DNA of 29,387 bases. Origin: Thermoplasmata archaeon (lineage in GTDB: Archaea > Thermoplasmatota > Thermoplasmata > Thermoplasmatales > Thermoplasmataceae). Numbering within the stretch: the first letter of the stretch is position 1; the number at the start of each line of letters is the position of its first letter. The translations under genes and the position numbers were made by a program. This document shows, piece by piece, positions 1 to 8,194 of the stretch. The notes beneath the pieces are model-generated. The model saw only the letters and a program-made list of their open reading frames with translations. It did not search any database and was not told where the DNA came from. The DNA is taken from NCBI GenBank assembly GCA_021806345.1, contig JAJZXP010000177.1, positions 1 through 29,387 on the forward strand. The letters are read 5' to 3'.

Positions 1-2126
1 GCAGATCCAATGACTCTGAATGAGTCCTGCTTCTTAATCTGGCCATTTTTAACCAGTTCCCATGCTTTTTCCAGATTGTCTTCCCCTTTAAGATGCCCCA
101 TAGCACTGATTATTTTTATCTTGTCCTCGTCCACATCCATTTTGTCCATCATTTCACGCAGTCCATAAAAGTCGTTATTCTGCTTTGCATATGCTAAGGC
201 GATTGACATTCTTTGGTCTGGTGGAATATTCTGAAGTTTTGTGAACAGTGGAGAAATCTCTCTGTCGTATTCTATATCTATCAGTGCAAGAGCCGATTGC
301 ATTGTCCCCCTTATCACTGAATCGTTAATTTCCTCCCCATCCTTCTTTTCACCCAGCATGTCAAGGTGTTTTCTCAAATACTCAATTGCAAACTCATCAA
401 CCAATTTAGTGTTTTTGAGAATATTGTGCAGTTGTGTAATCATCGCGGTTATTTGACTTCTCATCATAAAATCCGGATCATTCTGGAATAATCTTAGCAC
501 ACTGAGGAACTGTTCAAGTTTGATTTCCTTGGCCATCAAAAGAGAGTTATGGTCGTAAACAACTCCCCATCTTGAGAACTTGTCCATTGCTGAAATGGCA
601 GTCTTAAGAGATTCAGTCAATGAATCATCGTATTTCGAAATGTAAAAACCGGTTCGATTTACGTTTAGGTACAGGATACCCTGAGCAGGTATATCCATCT
701 CCTTCTGATCGAACAACACGGATTTAGTCCCATCCTTGTAAACCACAGTCAGAGGAATTGGCCAAATTGTTGATTCTGGACTACTATCAAGGAAAAATCT
801 GGATTGAGTAATATGAATCTTATCTCCCTTAAGGGATGCTTCTATCATTGGGAATCCCTTCAGATTGATCCACGATTCCATTATTTTTGACACCTGTTTT
901 CCGGAAACCTTCTCGATTGACTCCCAAAGTTCATGACCGGTTGCGTTTGCAAATTCGTGATCCTTGAGGTATTTTGTGACACCTCTGCTGAAATCCTCTT
1001 CTCCAACGTAGCCTTCAATCATCCTTAGAACACTTGCACCTTTTCCATAACTTATTTCATCGAATATCTGAGCAATTTCTTCGGGATTTGTGACTTCCAC
1101 GTGTATTGGATGGGTATTTCTTAAACTATCCCCTCTCATTGCTCCCCCCGTCTCTCCAGATACCAGCTCACCAAATATCTCCCATTCAGGATGCTTTTTA
1201 TCAAGTGCTTTGTAACTCATGAAAGTAGCGAAACTCTCATTAAGCCATATATCGTCCCACCACTTCATGGTTACAAGGTTCCCAAACCACTGATGCGCAA
1301 GTTCGTGGGATATCACCTCATCAACTCTCTTAAGAATCGAAGAACTTGTACTCTTACCAATCATCAACTCAATTTCCCTAAATGTGATTGCACCCCAGTT
1401 TTCCATGGCACCGAACGCAAACTCTGGTACGGCAATTAGATGAAGTTTAGGTAACTTGTACTCTATCCCAAAATAGTTGCCGAAGAACTCCAGGGTTTCG
1501 ACTGCCATTCTTATGGGCATATCTGTTTGTTCGAATTTTCCTTTTGCAGAAGTCAGATATATCTGTTTTTCGCCGTAAATTCCTTCCTTTATATCATATT
1601 TCCCTGCTCCCAGGTATAATAAGTACGTGGACATTGGGGGCGTCTCCTCAAATCTGATGATTTTCCTGTTTCCATTTATTTCAACTTTTTCCACAGGCAT
1701 ATTTGAAATTCCATCGTAATCCTTTGGCAAATCCAAAGTCACGTTGAATTTTGCCTTATAGTTTGGATGGTCGACGCATGGAATTGCGAGTCTTGCTCCT
1801 GTGGCTTCAAAATGCGAGCTTATAAAAACACCATCCTTTTCTCTGGAATAGTATAAACCATTCAATCCGTCTAAAACACTTCCAGAAAAATGAACCTCCA
1901 GATTAAATTCTCCCTTATGCGTTCCATCTACCAAAAATCTTTCTTTTTCAGGCTCAAGGATTATATGGGTATCTGATCCATTCAGTTTAACCCTGTCAAT
2001 TGTAAATCCCGAATAGTTTAGCCAGACATCTCCTTCTGTTTCCCCCTTCACTTTTTCCGTTCCAGAAAATTTTAATCTTTCTGTATCTATGGCATAATAT
2101 ATATCATAACTGGAAATGCTCTTCAT
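1..2126 (-). CDS. M1 family zinc aminopeptidase (tricorn-interacting factor F2/F3-like), 3' end outside window
   Basis: Gluzincin aminopeptidase that removes N-terminal residues from peptides; in Thermoplasma such enzymes finish the work of proteasome and tricorn in the cytoplasm. Seen: the exopeptidase motif GAMENW at residues 239-244 and the zinc site HELAHQWFGN from residue 274, followed by WLNESFATF, which supplies the third zinc ligand (Glu). The start is the ATG at 2126 (MKSISSYDIYYAI), about 21-34 bases from an AT-rich TATA-like box, so the mRNA is probably leaderless. About 708 codons are inside the window and the frame is still open at base 1; family members are usually near 780 residues, so roughly the last 70 are missing because of the window edge. 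It is divergent from sua5. Family is certain; which factor (F2 or F3) is not decidable here. Confidence 0.95.
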   Translation of the reverse strand, partial: MKSISSYDIYYAIDTERLKFSGTEKVKGETEGDVWLNYSGFTIDRVKLNGSDTHIILEPEKERFLVDGTHKGEFNLEVHFSGSVLDGLNGLYYSREKDGVFISSHFEATGARLAIPCVDHPNYKAKFNVTLDLPKDYDGISNMPVEKVEINGNRKIIRFEETPPMSTYLLYLGAGKYDIKEGIYGEKQIYLTSAKGKFEQTDMPIRMAVETLEFFGNYFGIEYKLPKLHLIAVPEFAFGAMENWGAITFREIELMIGKSTSSSILKRVDEVISHELAHQWFGNLVTMKWWDDIWLNESFATFMSYKALDKKHPEWEIFGELVSGETGGAMRGDSLRNTHPIHVEVTNPEEIAQIFDEISYGKGASVLRMIEGYVGEEDFSRGVTKYLKDHEFANATGHELWESIEKVSGKQVSKIMESWINLKGFPMIEASLKGDKIHITQSRFFLDSSPESTIWPIPLTVVYKDGTKSVLFDQKEMDIPAQGILYLNVNRTGFYISKYDDSLTESLKTAISAMDKFSRWGVVYDHNSLLMAKEIKLEQFLSVLRLFQNDPDFMMRSQITAMITQLHNILKNTKLVDEFAIEYLRKHLDMLGEKKDGEEINDSVIRGTMQSALALIDIEYDREISPLFTKLQNIPPDQRMSIALAYAKQNNDFYGLREMMDKMDVDEDKIKIISAMGHLKGEDNLEKAWELVKNGQIKKQDSFRVIGS

Positions 2127-2176
2127 AGAACGTATAGATATCCCATCTATAAAAAATTAAGGTAGAGTGAAATAAT
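2127..2176. promoter_or_regulatory. Shared divergent promoter region of M1 aminopeptidase and sua5
   Basis: Only 50 bases separate the two start codons. A single AT box, CTATAAAAAATTAA at 2147-2160, lies 17-30 bases before the sua5 ATG and 21-34 bases before the aminopeptidase ATG. Read on either strand it resembles an archaeal TATA box, so both leaderless transcripts may use overlapping TBP sites. Inferred from spacing only. Confidence 0.5.
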
Positions 2177-3160
2177 ATGTCCAAGGAAATTGAGGCAAAC
2201 TGCAATTCTAACGATTCACTTTCAATAAAGAATGGAGCCAATATAATACTGTCCGGAGGACTGGTAGTTTTTCCAACTGAAACTGTATTTGGGTTGGGAG
2301 CGGATGCAACTTCTGACATTGCTTGCAGAAGGATATTTGAGGCGAAAGGTAGACCTCAGGACAACCCTTTAATCGTGCACTTTCATTCCATTGTACAACT
2401 CAAGCAATACTGCTACTGGGACGATGTAAGCCATGGCAAAGAGCTTGAGAAATTATGGCCTGGACCACTTACGGTAATTGTAAGGAAGAAAGATAACATA
2501 TGTAACACTGCAAGCGCAGGATTGGATACCATAGGGGTACGAATACCAGATTGCGCATTTTCAAGAAAACTTCTGGAAGAAGTAGGTAGGCCCATAGCTG
2601 CTCCAAGTGCAAACAGGTCTGGAATGCCCAGCGGCACCTCAATTGATCAGATAAGGGAAGAGCTTGGGAACCAGGTTGATCTCATGTTCAGCGGTGAGAT
2701 TCCAAAATATGGTATAGAATCCACAGTCATCAAAGTTGTGGGTGAGAAATGCTTAATTCTCAGACCCGGAGCATACACCAAAGAGGATTTACTTAAAATC
2801 TTCCCTTCGGTAGAATTCTCCAAAATCGGCAAGACAATAATTTCTCCAGGCACTAAATACAGACACTATGCGCCAAAAAAGCCACTCATTAGAACAACCA
2901 GAGATAATATTAAAAATGTCGTTGACAGAAACGAAGATTTCATTCCCATACTTACTGATCAAACTGCAATGGAATTGGAACGAAATTATATATCACTGGG
3001 TAACAGGGAAGATCCATATGATATTTCAAGGCATCTTTATTCTGCATTGAGACAACTTGACTCCAATGATGCAAGGGGGGGAATTATTGAGACTTTCCAA
3101 AATCAAGGATATTACTCGTCCATAATGAACAGAATAGAAAAAGCATCCGTGGAAGCGTGA
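2177..3160 (+). CDS. sua5: Threonylcarbamoyl-AMP synthase Sua5 (YrdC plus Sua5 domains)
   Basis: Makes threonylcarbamoyl-AMP from threonine, bicarbonate and ATP, the first step of t6A37 formation in ANN-decoding tRNAs. Seen: an N-terminal YrdC-like domain with PTETVFGLG (residues 33-41), KGRPQDNPL (57-65) and APSANRSG, then a linker with SPGTKYRHYAPK (223-234), the hallmark that joins YrdC to the C-terminal Sua5 domain. At 327 residues it is full-length for a two-domain Sua5. The ATG at 2177 is preferred because the TATA-like box ends 17 bases upstream and no Shine-Dalgarno is visible, as expected for a leaderless message. The transferase partner (Kae1/Bud32) is not in this window. Confidence 0.95.
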   Translation: MSKEIEANCNSNDSLSIKNGANIILSGGLVVFPTETVFGLGADATSDIACRRIFEAKGRPQDNPLIVHFHSIVQLKQYCYWDDVSHGKELEKLWPGPLTVIVRKKDNICNTASAGLDTIGVRIPDCAFSRKLLEEVGRPIAAPSANRSGMPSGTSIDQIREELGNQVDLMFSGEIPKYGIESTVIKVVGEKCLILRPGAYTKEDLLKIFPSVEFSKIGKTIISPGTKYRHYAPKKPLIRTTRDNIKNVVDRNEDFIPILTDQTAMELERNYISLGNREDPYDISRHLYSALRQLDSNDARGGIIETFQNQGYYSSIMNRIEKASVEA

Positions 3161-3583
3161 ACATTTAGTACAAACGTAAAGACCATTCTCTTAAAACATC
3201 TCAAACATGCTGAAACATGGGAGAAACTAAAATCAATAACATGCAGACTAAAATCATTATGATGGACGAATGTTACTCGATAGAATTCTCGCATTAATTA
3301 GTCCTCTGTTCCTGTAGAGGATACAGTTTCTTTTCTTTACTCGAAAATCACATAAAATGCGGTTCTTTCGAAATTTTAACGAATAATCGACCTAAAGGTT
3401 CATTCTAAGTGCATCTCAAAATTCTCCCCAAATTGCGAAAATTATGGCATTTCTGACGATTTGACCCTGAACTTTTAAAATCCATTAACTTAAAACTCTA
3501 GATAGGCTGAAAAAATTATTGGGCTATATATACCTAAGAGTAAAAATTATTATTCGGGGAAATTCTTTGGGCAAATAGATTGG
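3161..3583. other. AT-rich intergenic region, no convincing gene
   Basis: No coding frame of note. It contains a small hairpin with arms TCCTCT/AGAGGA at 3302-3321, followed by a pyrimidine-rich tract (tttcttttcttt), possibly a weak terminator for sua5. Near the end a strong TATA-like element CTATATATACC (3524-3534) probably drives the downstream kinase gene with a 5' leader of about 30 bases. Nothing else recognised. Confidence 0.5.
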
Positions 3584-4108
3584 ATGGATCTAAATAAAAG
3601 AACACTCGTGATAGGATCCCCAGGATCAGGAAAATCAACATTTTCCAAAAGACTGGCTGAGGTAACTAAACTTCCACTCTTTCACTTAGATAAAATCTAT
3701 TGGAAAAGTGGGTGGACTCCAGTAACTAGGGAACTTTTTGACAGTGAACTTGATAAAATTTTGAATTTAGACGAGTGGATAATCGACGGCGATTATTTAC
3801 GAACACTTGAAACCAGAATTGGGTTCGCGCAAAGAATAATATTTCTTGATATAAGTTGGACAGTATGCATATATAGAGTATTTAAAAGAAACATAAGAGG
3901 CAAACACAACCCCAGGACTGATATTACTCAGGGGTGTGATGAAAAATTTGATCATAATTTTTATGAATTGTTAAAATTTATACGTATGTTTCCAAACACT
4001 GAAAGAATTAGAATATTGAAGTTGTTGGATTCGAATGCCCACAAAAAGGAAATTATAGTTTTAAAAAATAAAGGATCGATAAATAAATATTTCAAAGATA
4101 TTGAGTGA
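3584..4108 (+). CDS. P-loop NMP-kinase-like protein, FlaR/topology-modulation family
   Basis: Nucleoside/nucleotide kinase fold. Seen: Walker A GSPGSGKST at residues 11-19 right after the first beta strand, then FHLDKIYWKSGW and WIIDGDYLRTLETRI, the arrangement typical of the adenylate-kinase-like proteins often named DNA topology modulation protein FlaR. Length, 174 residues, is normal for that group. The substrate is not known; the FlaR name comes from old bacterial work and should not be read as a proven role. The family is mainly known from bacteria such as Bacillota, so transfer is plausible but unproven. It stands alone between two intergenic gaps, with a TATA-like box at 3524-3534 and no clear Shine-Dalgarno before the ATG. 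Confidence 0.8.
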   Translation: MDLNKRTLVIGSPGSGKSTFSKRLAEVTKLPLFHLDKIYWKSGWTPVTRELFDSELDKILNLDEWIIDGDYLRTLETRIGFAQRIIFLDISWTVCIYRVFKRNIRGKHNPRTDITQGCDEKFDHNFYELLKFIRMFPNTERIRILKLLDSNAHKKEIIVLKNKGSINKYFKDIE

Positions 4109-4165
4109 ACTCATATGAACATTTAAAAAAGGATGTTGTAAAAATATACCTTCCAATCTGATTAT

Positions 4166-4474
4166 ATGTACGAAGAAAGTAATTATGGTGGATGGATTCA
4201 TGAAGTCATCATTAAATTCTATTACCAAAGATTTAATATTTCGGCTGAAATATTTAACAGTGGTTTGATGGTAAGTTTCTTTAATAAGATGATGGTTGTC
4301 ATAGTTATCATAGTGTCACTTGCCGATTCTGCTCTTGCTTGGCAGATAGCAGTACATCATGCTAGTCCGGTGCCTACTACTTTTGCGGTTATAGTAATGA
4401 CCATAATAGCACTTGGGGTTAACTTTTGGCTCCAGATACCAAAAGGCGAAGGAAATAGAAAAATATATCAATGA
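4166..4474 (+). CDS. Small two-helix membrane protein of unknown function
   Basis: A 102-residue protein not recognised as a family. Two hydrophobic segments are visible: about residues 41-58 (rich in M, V, I) and 72-91 (VIVMTIIALGVNFWLQI), so a two-pass membrane protein is likely, with a polar 35-residue N-terminus and a short basic tail. The ATG at 4166 lies about 20 bases after an AT box (aaaatatacc, near 4140-4149), consistent with a leaderless transcript, which supports its being a real gene. No partner is obvious. Confidence 0.5.
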   Translation: MYEESNYGGWIHEVIIKFYYQRFNISAEIFNSGLMVSFFNKMMVVIVIIVSLADSALAWQIAVHHASPVPTTFAVIVMTIIALGVNFWLQIPKGEGNRKIYQ

Positions 4475-4794
4475 GACGGTGTCAATTTAAACCACCGATC
4501 TACAATTAACAAATACTACATGGAATAGCGCATAGAATTCACTTGCCAAAAGGAAATTGCATCTGACACTCTCTCTATCCCAGAGGATTTGAGGTTCCTG
4601 ATTCATAGGATGGCAATTCATAGACCTCCTCCTGAGAGCTCCGCCACTGCAGCACTTTCCACAGGCGCTGGTTCGGGAATGCCCTTTCATATTTTTATAA
4701 TACTCATGTTCAGAATGCATATGGATGTGTAGTATCTGTCAACGTCTTTTGCTAGGGCGGACTGTTTGATGCAGTTCTTTCCAGAACAACAAGC
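4475..4794. other. Intergenic region without a supported gene
   Basis: A region of 320 bases between the small membrane protein and a decayed reading frame. Open frames exist on both strands here, but none shows a recognisable domain, a start with promoter support, or a protein-like composition. The region may be part of the same decayed gene whose end is visible at 4795-4953. Confidence 0.35.
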
Positions 4795-4953
4795 ATGACT
4801 CTGGGCTCATTACTAAAATCCATAAGTCCCATTGCAGGTTTTTGGACTTTGAAACAAAGAGGAAATTTGCACTCAACGGATATAGTTGTGTTTATCGCCA
4901 CATCGGCAGGCTACAAAGACTGGTTATTTACAGAGTGGCTTTCTGGGCAGTGA
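4795..4953 (+). pseudogene. Possible C-terminal remnant of a threonine-synthase-like PLP enzyme
   Basis: A 52-codon frame reads MTLGSLLKSISPIAGFWTL, then a short basic stretch, then DIVVFIATSAGYKDW. The pattern SPIAGF...L...G.........VV.I.T..GYKD resembles the C-terminal end of fold-type II PLP enzymes such as threonine synthase, where a conserved VV.. TG.G.K(D) motif sits near the end. No upstream catalytic lysine region is found. If the match is right this is a truncated remnant; it may also be chance. Confidence 0.3.
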
Positions 4954-4993
4954 AATACTACTTATTGAAAAAGGGTATAACCGGTGAACACAC

Positions 4994-6196
4994 ATGAAAA
5001 GTCTTCTCCACAACAAGAATTATCTGCTTTACAACACCAAGAACTCTTTTGTGGATATAGGCTATAATATTTATCAGATAACTATACCGGCCTATTCTTT
5101 CATTTATTCACACAGCATCATATTCACTGGCATAATTCTATTCGTTGAATACGGCATCTACGCTTTGACTTTTCTTGTTGGACCAATGGTGGATAAGGTT
5201 GAAGACCGGAGATATTTAATATTAGTGTCACTGGTTCTCATAGGGATTTCAGCATTGCTACTATCTTTCCTCATTAATACAGGAAAATTGGATGAAGTGA
5301 TATTGATCGTTTTGGTTGGGATTATGGCAGTAGGCCATGATATATTGTGGACTGCCGACTGGACGGTAATTCCAATCGTAGTTGAAAAAGATGATATAGC
5401 GAGGGCGACAGGATACTCATCGGCCATTGAAAATGCAAGTTCCGTCTTTGGATTAATTCTTGGTGGGATTCTGATCATATATCTAAACGCAACATTCTCG
5501 ATGTTAACATATGCATTTCTTATTTTTGGGTCAGCTTTCATAATTCTCTTTTTGCCACTTAAACTTAGGGCCGATGAAAAGGAGGAATCTGAAGGTATGG
5601 TAAGGGGTTGGAAATACGTGCTAAAGGACAGGCCTGAACTGCTTAGACTCGCCATAATACTATCTTTTATTTCTTATTTCTCTCTCCTGCCTGTTATTGG
5701 AATAACAGATATCTTTGCTTCTAGTTCCAGCTTCTATTATTCCGTTACGTTTTCAGCATTTTATATAGGTGCCATACTATCAGGGATAGTAATTGGAAAG
5801 TATTTTCCTAAAATGCCTACCGGAAAGACCATTTTCGCTTCCGGTTTTTTAATAGGGGTATTGTTAATCGGTATCATTGCTTTGGTTAACACCCCAAATG
5901 TTGATACTGTTCTGTGGTTAATTCTCGGTTTCTTCTTTTCAGCTTATTATACACTTTACGGGATTTACCTAAAAATTACTACACCAAAAGGCATTATTGG
6001 AAGAACTGCATCAAATTTATATATCTTCAGGGGAATAAGCACTGCAATTGGTGCTATCACTCTCCCAATTCTTTTTGTATTATATGGCTTAAAAACAGTT
6101 TTTCTTTTCTCAGGAATTTCGATAACTATCTTTATTTTCATTATTTTTATGTCAGTCCCATCACTAAGAAACATTTCCGTTAAATATTATAATTAA
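4994..6196 (+). CDS. Major facilitator superfamily transporter
   Basis: A 400-residue polytopic membrane protein with about 12 hydrophobic segments. Seen: the loop between helices 2 and 3 reads GPMVDKVEDRR, a version of the MFS signature G..aDr..rr; a charged central loop (about residues 193-205, LRADEKEESEG) separates two six-helix halves. The substrate cannot be told; the general layout is like small-solute or drug exporters of the MFS_1/MFS_3 type. The start ATG at 4994 has a good Shine-Dalgarno, GGTGA at 4983-4987, six bases upstream, unlike most genes in this window which look leaderless. It is the last gene before the tRNA-Val associated island; the first repeat begins 33 bases after its stop. 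Confidence 0.9.
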   Translation: MKSLLHNKNYLLYNTKNSFVDIGYNIYQITIPAYSFIYSHSIIFTGIILFVEYGIYALTFLVGPMVDKVEDRRYLILVSLVLIGISALLLSFLINTGKLDEVILIVLVGIMAVGHDILWTADWTVIPIVVEKDDIARATGYSSAIENASSVFGLILGGILIIYLNATFSMLTYAFLIFGSAFIILFLPLKLRADEKEESEGMVRGWKYVLKDRPELLRLAIILSFISYFSLLPVIGITDIFASSSSFYYSVTFSAFYIGAILSGIVIGKYFPKMPTGKTIFASGFLIGVLLIGIIALVNTPNVDTVLWLILGFFFSAYYTLYGIYLKITTPKGIIGRTASNLYIFRGISTAIGAITLPILFVLYGLKTVFLFSGISITIFIFIIFMSVPSLRNISVKYYN

Positions 6197-6228
6197 CTAA
6201 ACGCCTCCTTTTCTATCTTTGCGAATAA

Positions 6229-6262
6229 GGCTTACTTATAGGTATAAGTGGGCCAGATCGGA
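6229..6262 (+). repeat. tRNA-Val 3'-end/flank direct repeat, copy 1 (attachment-site-like)
   Basis: A 34-base direct repeat identical to 8065-8098 and very similar to 11756-11790, which spans the 3' end of the tRNA-Val gene and its downstream flank. It includes the palindrome CTTATA-gg-TATAAG (6235-6248) and then tgggcc, the end of the acceptor stem. Beyond the 34 bases, copy 1 continues to resemble the T arm of tRNA-Val (gatttaccg versus gatttgaaccg). It is in the same orientation as the tRNA copy and marks the left border of the accessory island. Confidence 0.8.
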
Positions 6263-6346
6263 TTTACCGAATTTTTAGGGAATATAACTCCAATCAGGAG
6301 AATAATGAAGCGCAAAGCTTTATACTCATTACTCTATCATAAAATT

Positions 6347-6562
6347 ATGAGATTTACAGTGGTTATGGAGAAGGATGAAGATGGAATTTATGCGGTTACT
6401 GTTCCAGCTCTTCCCGGATGCATATCCGATGGTCGCACCGTAGAAGAGGCCATGTCAAACATAAAGGAAGCCATCAGGGGGTTCATAGAAGACATGAAAT
6501 CCGATGGAGAGGCCATACCACCAGACATAGATATCATTGGAAACGTAGAGCTGAATGCCTAA
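6347..6562 (+). CDS. hicB: HicB-type antitoxin
   Basis: Antitoxin of a type II HicAB module; it binds and blocks the HicA mRNA interferase. Seen: the HicB partial RNase-H-like fold pattern, FTVVMEKDEDGIYAVTVPALPGC (residues 3-25 in two pieces: strand, ED-G-Y, then vPaLPGC) followed by SDGRTVEEAMSNIKEAI. At 71 residues it carries only this domain, with no C-terminal HTH or RHH DNA-binding part. The frame is open further upstream to a GTG at 6248, but that would start in the repeat; the ATG at 6347 sits about 25 bases after a TATA-like element (ctttatac, near 6318-6325), which fits a leaderless start. Overlaps hicA by 8 bases. Confidence 0.88.
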   Translation: MRFTVVMEKDEDGIYAVTVPALPGCISDGRTVEEAMSNIKEAIRGFIEDMKSDGEAIPPDIDIIGNVELNA

Positions 6563-6776
6563 ACTTCCTTCTGTTTCAGGGAAAGATGCCATGAAAGCTC
6601 TTTTCAAGGTTGGATTCATATTCAAGAGACAGGTTGGAAGCCACATGATACTGAAGCGTGAATCAGATGGAAAAAGGGTTTCAGTGCCCAATCATGATCA
6701 ACTGCCAAAAGGCACGCTGAGAGCAATAATTCGACAGTGTGATCTAAGTGTAGAGGAATTCATCAAGTTACTGTGA
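6555..6776 (+). CDS. hicA: HicA-type mRNA interferase toxin
   Basis: Toxin that cleaves mRNA when not bound by HicB. Seen: the double-stranded-RNA-binding-like fold of HicA, with LPSVSGKDAMKALFKVGF at the N-terminus, the catalytic histidine in QVGSHMIL (His30), a basic strand, and VPNHDQLPKGTLRAIIRQ. All the usual HicA landmarks are present in 73 residues, so it looks intact. Translation starts inside hicB (8-base overlap), giving a hicB-hicA order rather than the more common hicA-hicB order, and suggesting coupled translation. Lies in the first repeat-bounded cassette of the tRNA-Val island. Confidence 0.9.
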   Translation: MPKLPSVSGKDAMKALFKVGFIFKRQVGSHMILKRESDGKRVSVPNHDQLPKGTLRAIIRQCDLSVEEFIKLL

Positions 6777-7079
6777 ACTGAAATATTAGAATAACCGTGG
6801 ACTGCTCGCGATTGCTTAAATGTATTCTGTCATACTTCAAAATCTCAGGGCTTAATCTCTCTAAATCTGCTTGGCATTCGATGGGTAAACCAACTTAGAA
6901 AAATTTCAGGAGCACGACGATATTACCTTAATCCGTGAGAGGTTGGTCAAAATCTCTAATGAGTAAGAGAAATCTTAATCTTCCCTGTATCAGATGTGGT
7001 ACTTGAGCAAAATCAGACAGCGATTACTCAAAGCATCAAGAAAATTATATTTGTCTAAAATACCTGAGGTAAATAGAAG

Positions 7080-7352
7080 CTATTTAATGGGTATCAATAG
7101 GAAAAGTTCCTTTTCAGATCTGTAGAATTCGACAACGTACCTTTCAGAATCTATTGAACTCTCTGCAGCCACTCTATCAATGACAGTGGGTATCTGGTCT
7201 AAATTTTTCTGCCAATCATTAATTTTTTCCCTATCATATACTCCCACTTCCAGGGTCAATTTTTGCAACCCCTTAATGTCCCCACTCTCGCCTTCCTCTA
7301 CGTTCACACACGCTAGGTATGTTAAGCTGCCTTTTTCCAGTTTTGATAGTCC
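7080..7352 (-). pseudogene. 5'-truncated remnant of an unknown gene
   Basis: An open minus-strand frame of 90 codons. The C-terminal 75 residues (from a GTG at 7307) look like real protein, with balanced charges and alternating hydrophobics (LTLEVGVYDREKINDW, RYVVEFYRSEKELFLLIPI). Upstream of the GTG the same frame continues in protein-like fashion (KLEKGSLTYLACVNVEE) up to a stop at 7353-7355, with no ATG. This suggests a gene whose 5' part is lost, but a short GTG-started gene is possible. No family recognised. Confidence 0.4.
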
Positions 7353-7569
7353 TTAAAATTTTCTTCCCCTCAGGGAAAGAAGGTGATTCTCCAATCTCCT
7401 GAATGTATCTTCAGCAGAGTGAGGCCATCGGGAGATTTTAGACACATAAGGTCTATACAGGAATCTAGAATGTATTTCATCAATATCATCTTAAGATTGG
7501 ATAATTACTTATGAGGTTTTCCAGCTATTTTGTCCGGAATTTTCACCATGTGGTAGTAATTATAACTGT

Positions 7570-7906
7570 ATGCCTACTACGGAAGCTTATAGAAAAAGGG
7601 ATCTTTATGAGAGATTACATGGGCTAAAAGAAATTCTTGTCCACTCTTGCATCTTCCTCAAGACTTGAGATTTTGAATGTCATTTCTGATGGATTTGCTA
7701 ACCTAGGAGAAATTGCAGAAAAGCTCGATTAATATAGGTCTTCAATAGAGAAACATTTACACATCCTGCTCTTTGCAGGGATAATTGAAAAAAAGCCATC
7801 GCTGATTAAGAAGGGTCAGTTATCAATCAGATATAGGGTAAATAATGGTCTTTCAGAATGGCTGTCAATTGTCGACAAAATCATAGAAGTCCAGAACCGG
7901 AAATAG
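7570..7906 (+). pseudogene. Broken ArsR-like winged-helix transcription regulator
   Basis: The second part reads FLSTLASSSRLEILNVISD, then ANLGEIAEKLD, an in-frame TAA, then RSSIEKHLHILLFAGIIEK and a wing-like strand RYRVNNGLSEW. This is the ArsR-type winged helix: a helix starting S.RL.IL, a helix-turn-helix with recognition helix S.EKHLHIL, then the wing. The start MPTTEAYRKRDLYERLHGLK at 7570 is in another frame, so at least one frameshift (near 7630) and one stop (TAA in the HTH turn) disrupt it. A TATA-like element is not evident. Would have been about 110 residues. Unlikely to be functional unless recoded. Confidence 0.65.
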
Positions 7907-8064
7907 TGTTGTTTACCAGATAAAATTCTCCGAACTCACTTTCACTGTGTCTTAAGCATTCTCATGATATGCTTGCCCAAATACGAAGAGAATACTTAGA
8001 TTTGTGGTCAGCTCCTTGGGTTACCCAAGGTAGACTTAATACTATCCCCCTTTTGGCAGGGGAG

Positions 8065-8098
8065 GGCTTACTTATAGGTATAAGTGGGCCAGATCGGA
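8065..8098 (+). repeat. tRNA-Val 3'-end/flank direct repeat, copy 2 (attachment-site-like)
   Basis: Identical over 34 bases to copy 1 at 6229-6262, including the palindrome CTTATA-gg-TATAAG (8071-8084) and the ggccagatcgga block that differs from the true tRNA-Val end (ggcccgaccgga) by two substitutions. It lies between the HicBA cassette and the VapBC cassette. The similarity to the tRNA T arm stops earlier than in copy 1. Confidence 0.8.
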
Positions 8099-8194
8099 CC
8101 CATTTAAACAACTGAGCGGGTTTTCAAGAACCTTTATTTATTTATATCTGACATTAATGTAAATATTTAATACTTATAAAGTTATTTCTATTAA

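Larger units (their letters stand above)
6777..8064. other. Decayed region between hicA and the second tRNA-Val repeat
   Basis: About 1.3 kb with no intact gene. It carries two remnants listed separately (minus-strand fragment 7080-7352; ArsR-like pseudogene 7570-7906). The rest, 6777-7079 and 7353-7569, shows nothing recognisable. Just before the second repeat there is a short G/C hairpin (TCCCC at 8045-8049 with GGGGA at 8059-8063), the only such structure in the region. Confidence 0.5.

Noticed and set aside
4487..4720. Minus-strand frame of 77 codons in the gap before the MFS gene
   Set aside because: Odd composition (many Cys, His, Arg) with no recognisable domain or promoter; looks like a chance frame.
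5158..5655. Long minus-strand frame inside the MFS gene
   Set aside because: Shadow of the transporter; serine- and isoleucine-rich antisense product with no domain.
8045..8063. G/C hairpin before repeat copy 2 as part of the attachment site
   Set aside because: It is absent before copy 1 and before the tRNA copy, so it is not a shared part of the repeat.
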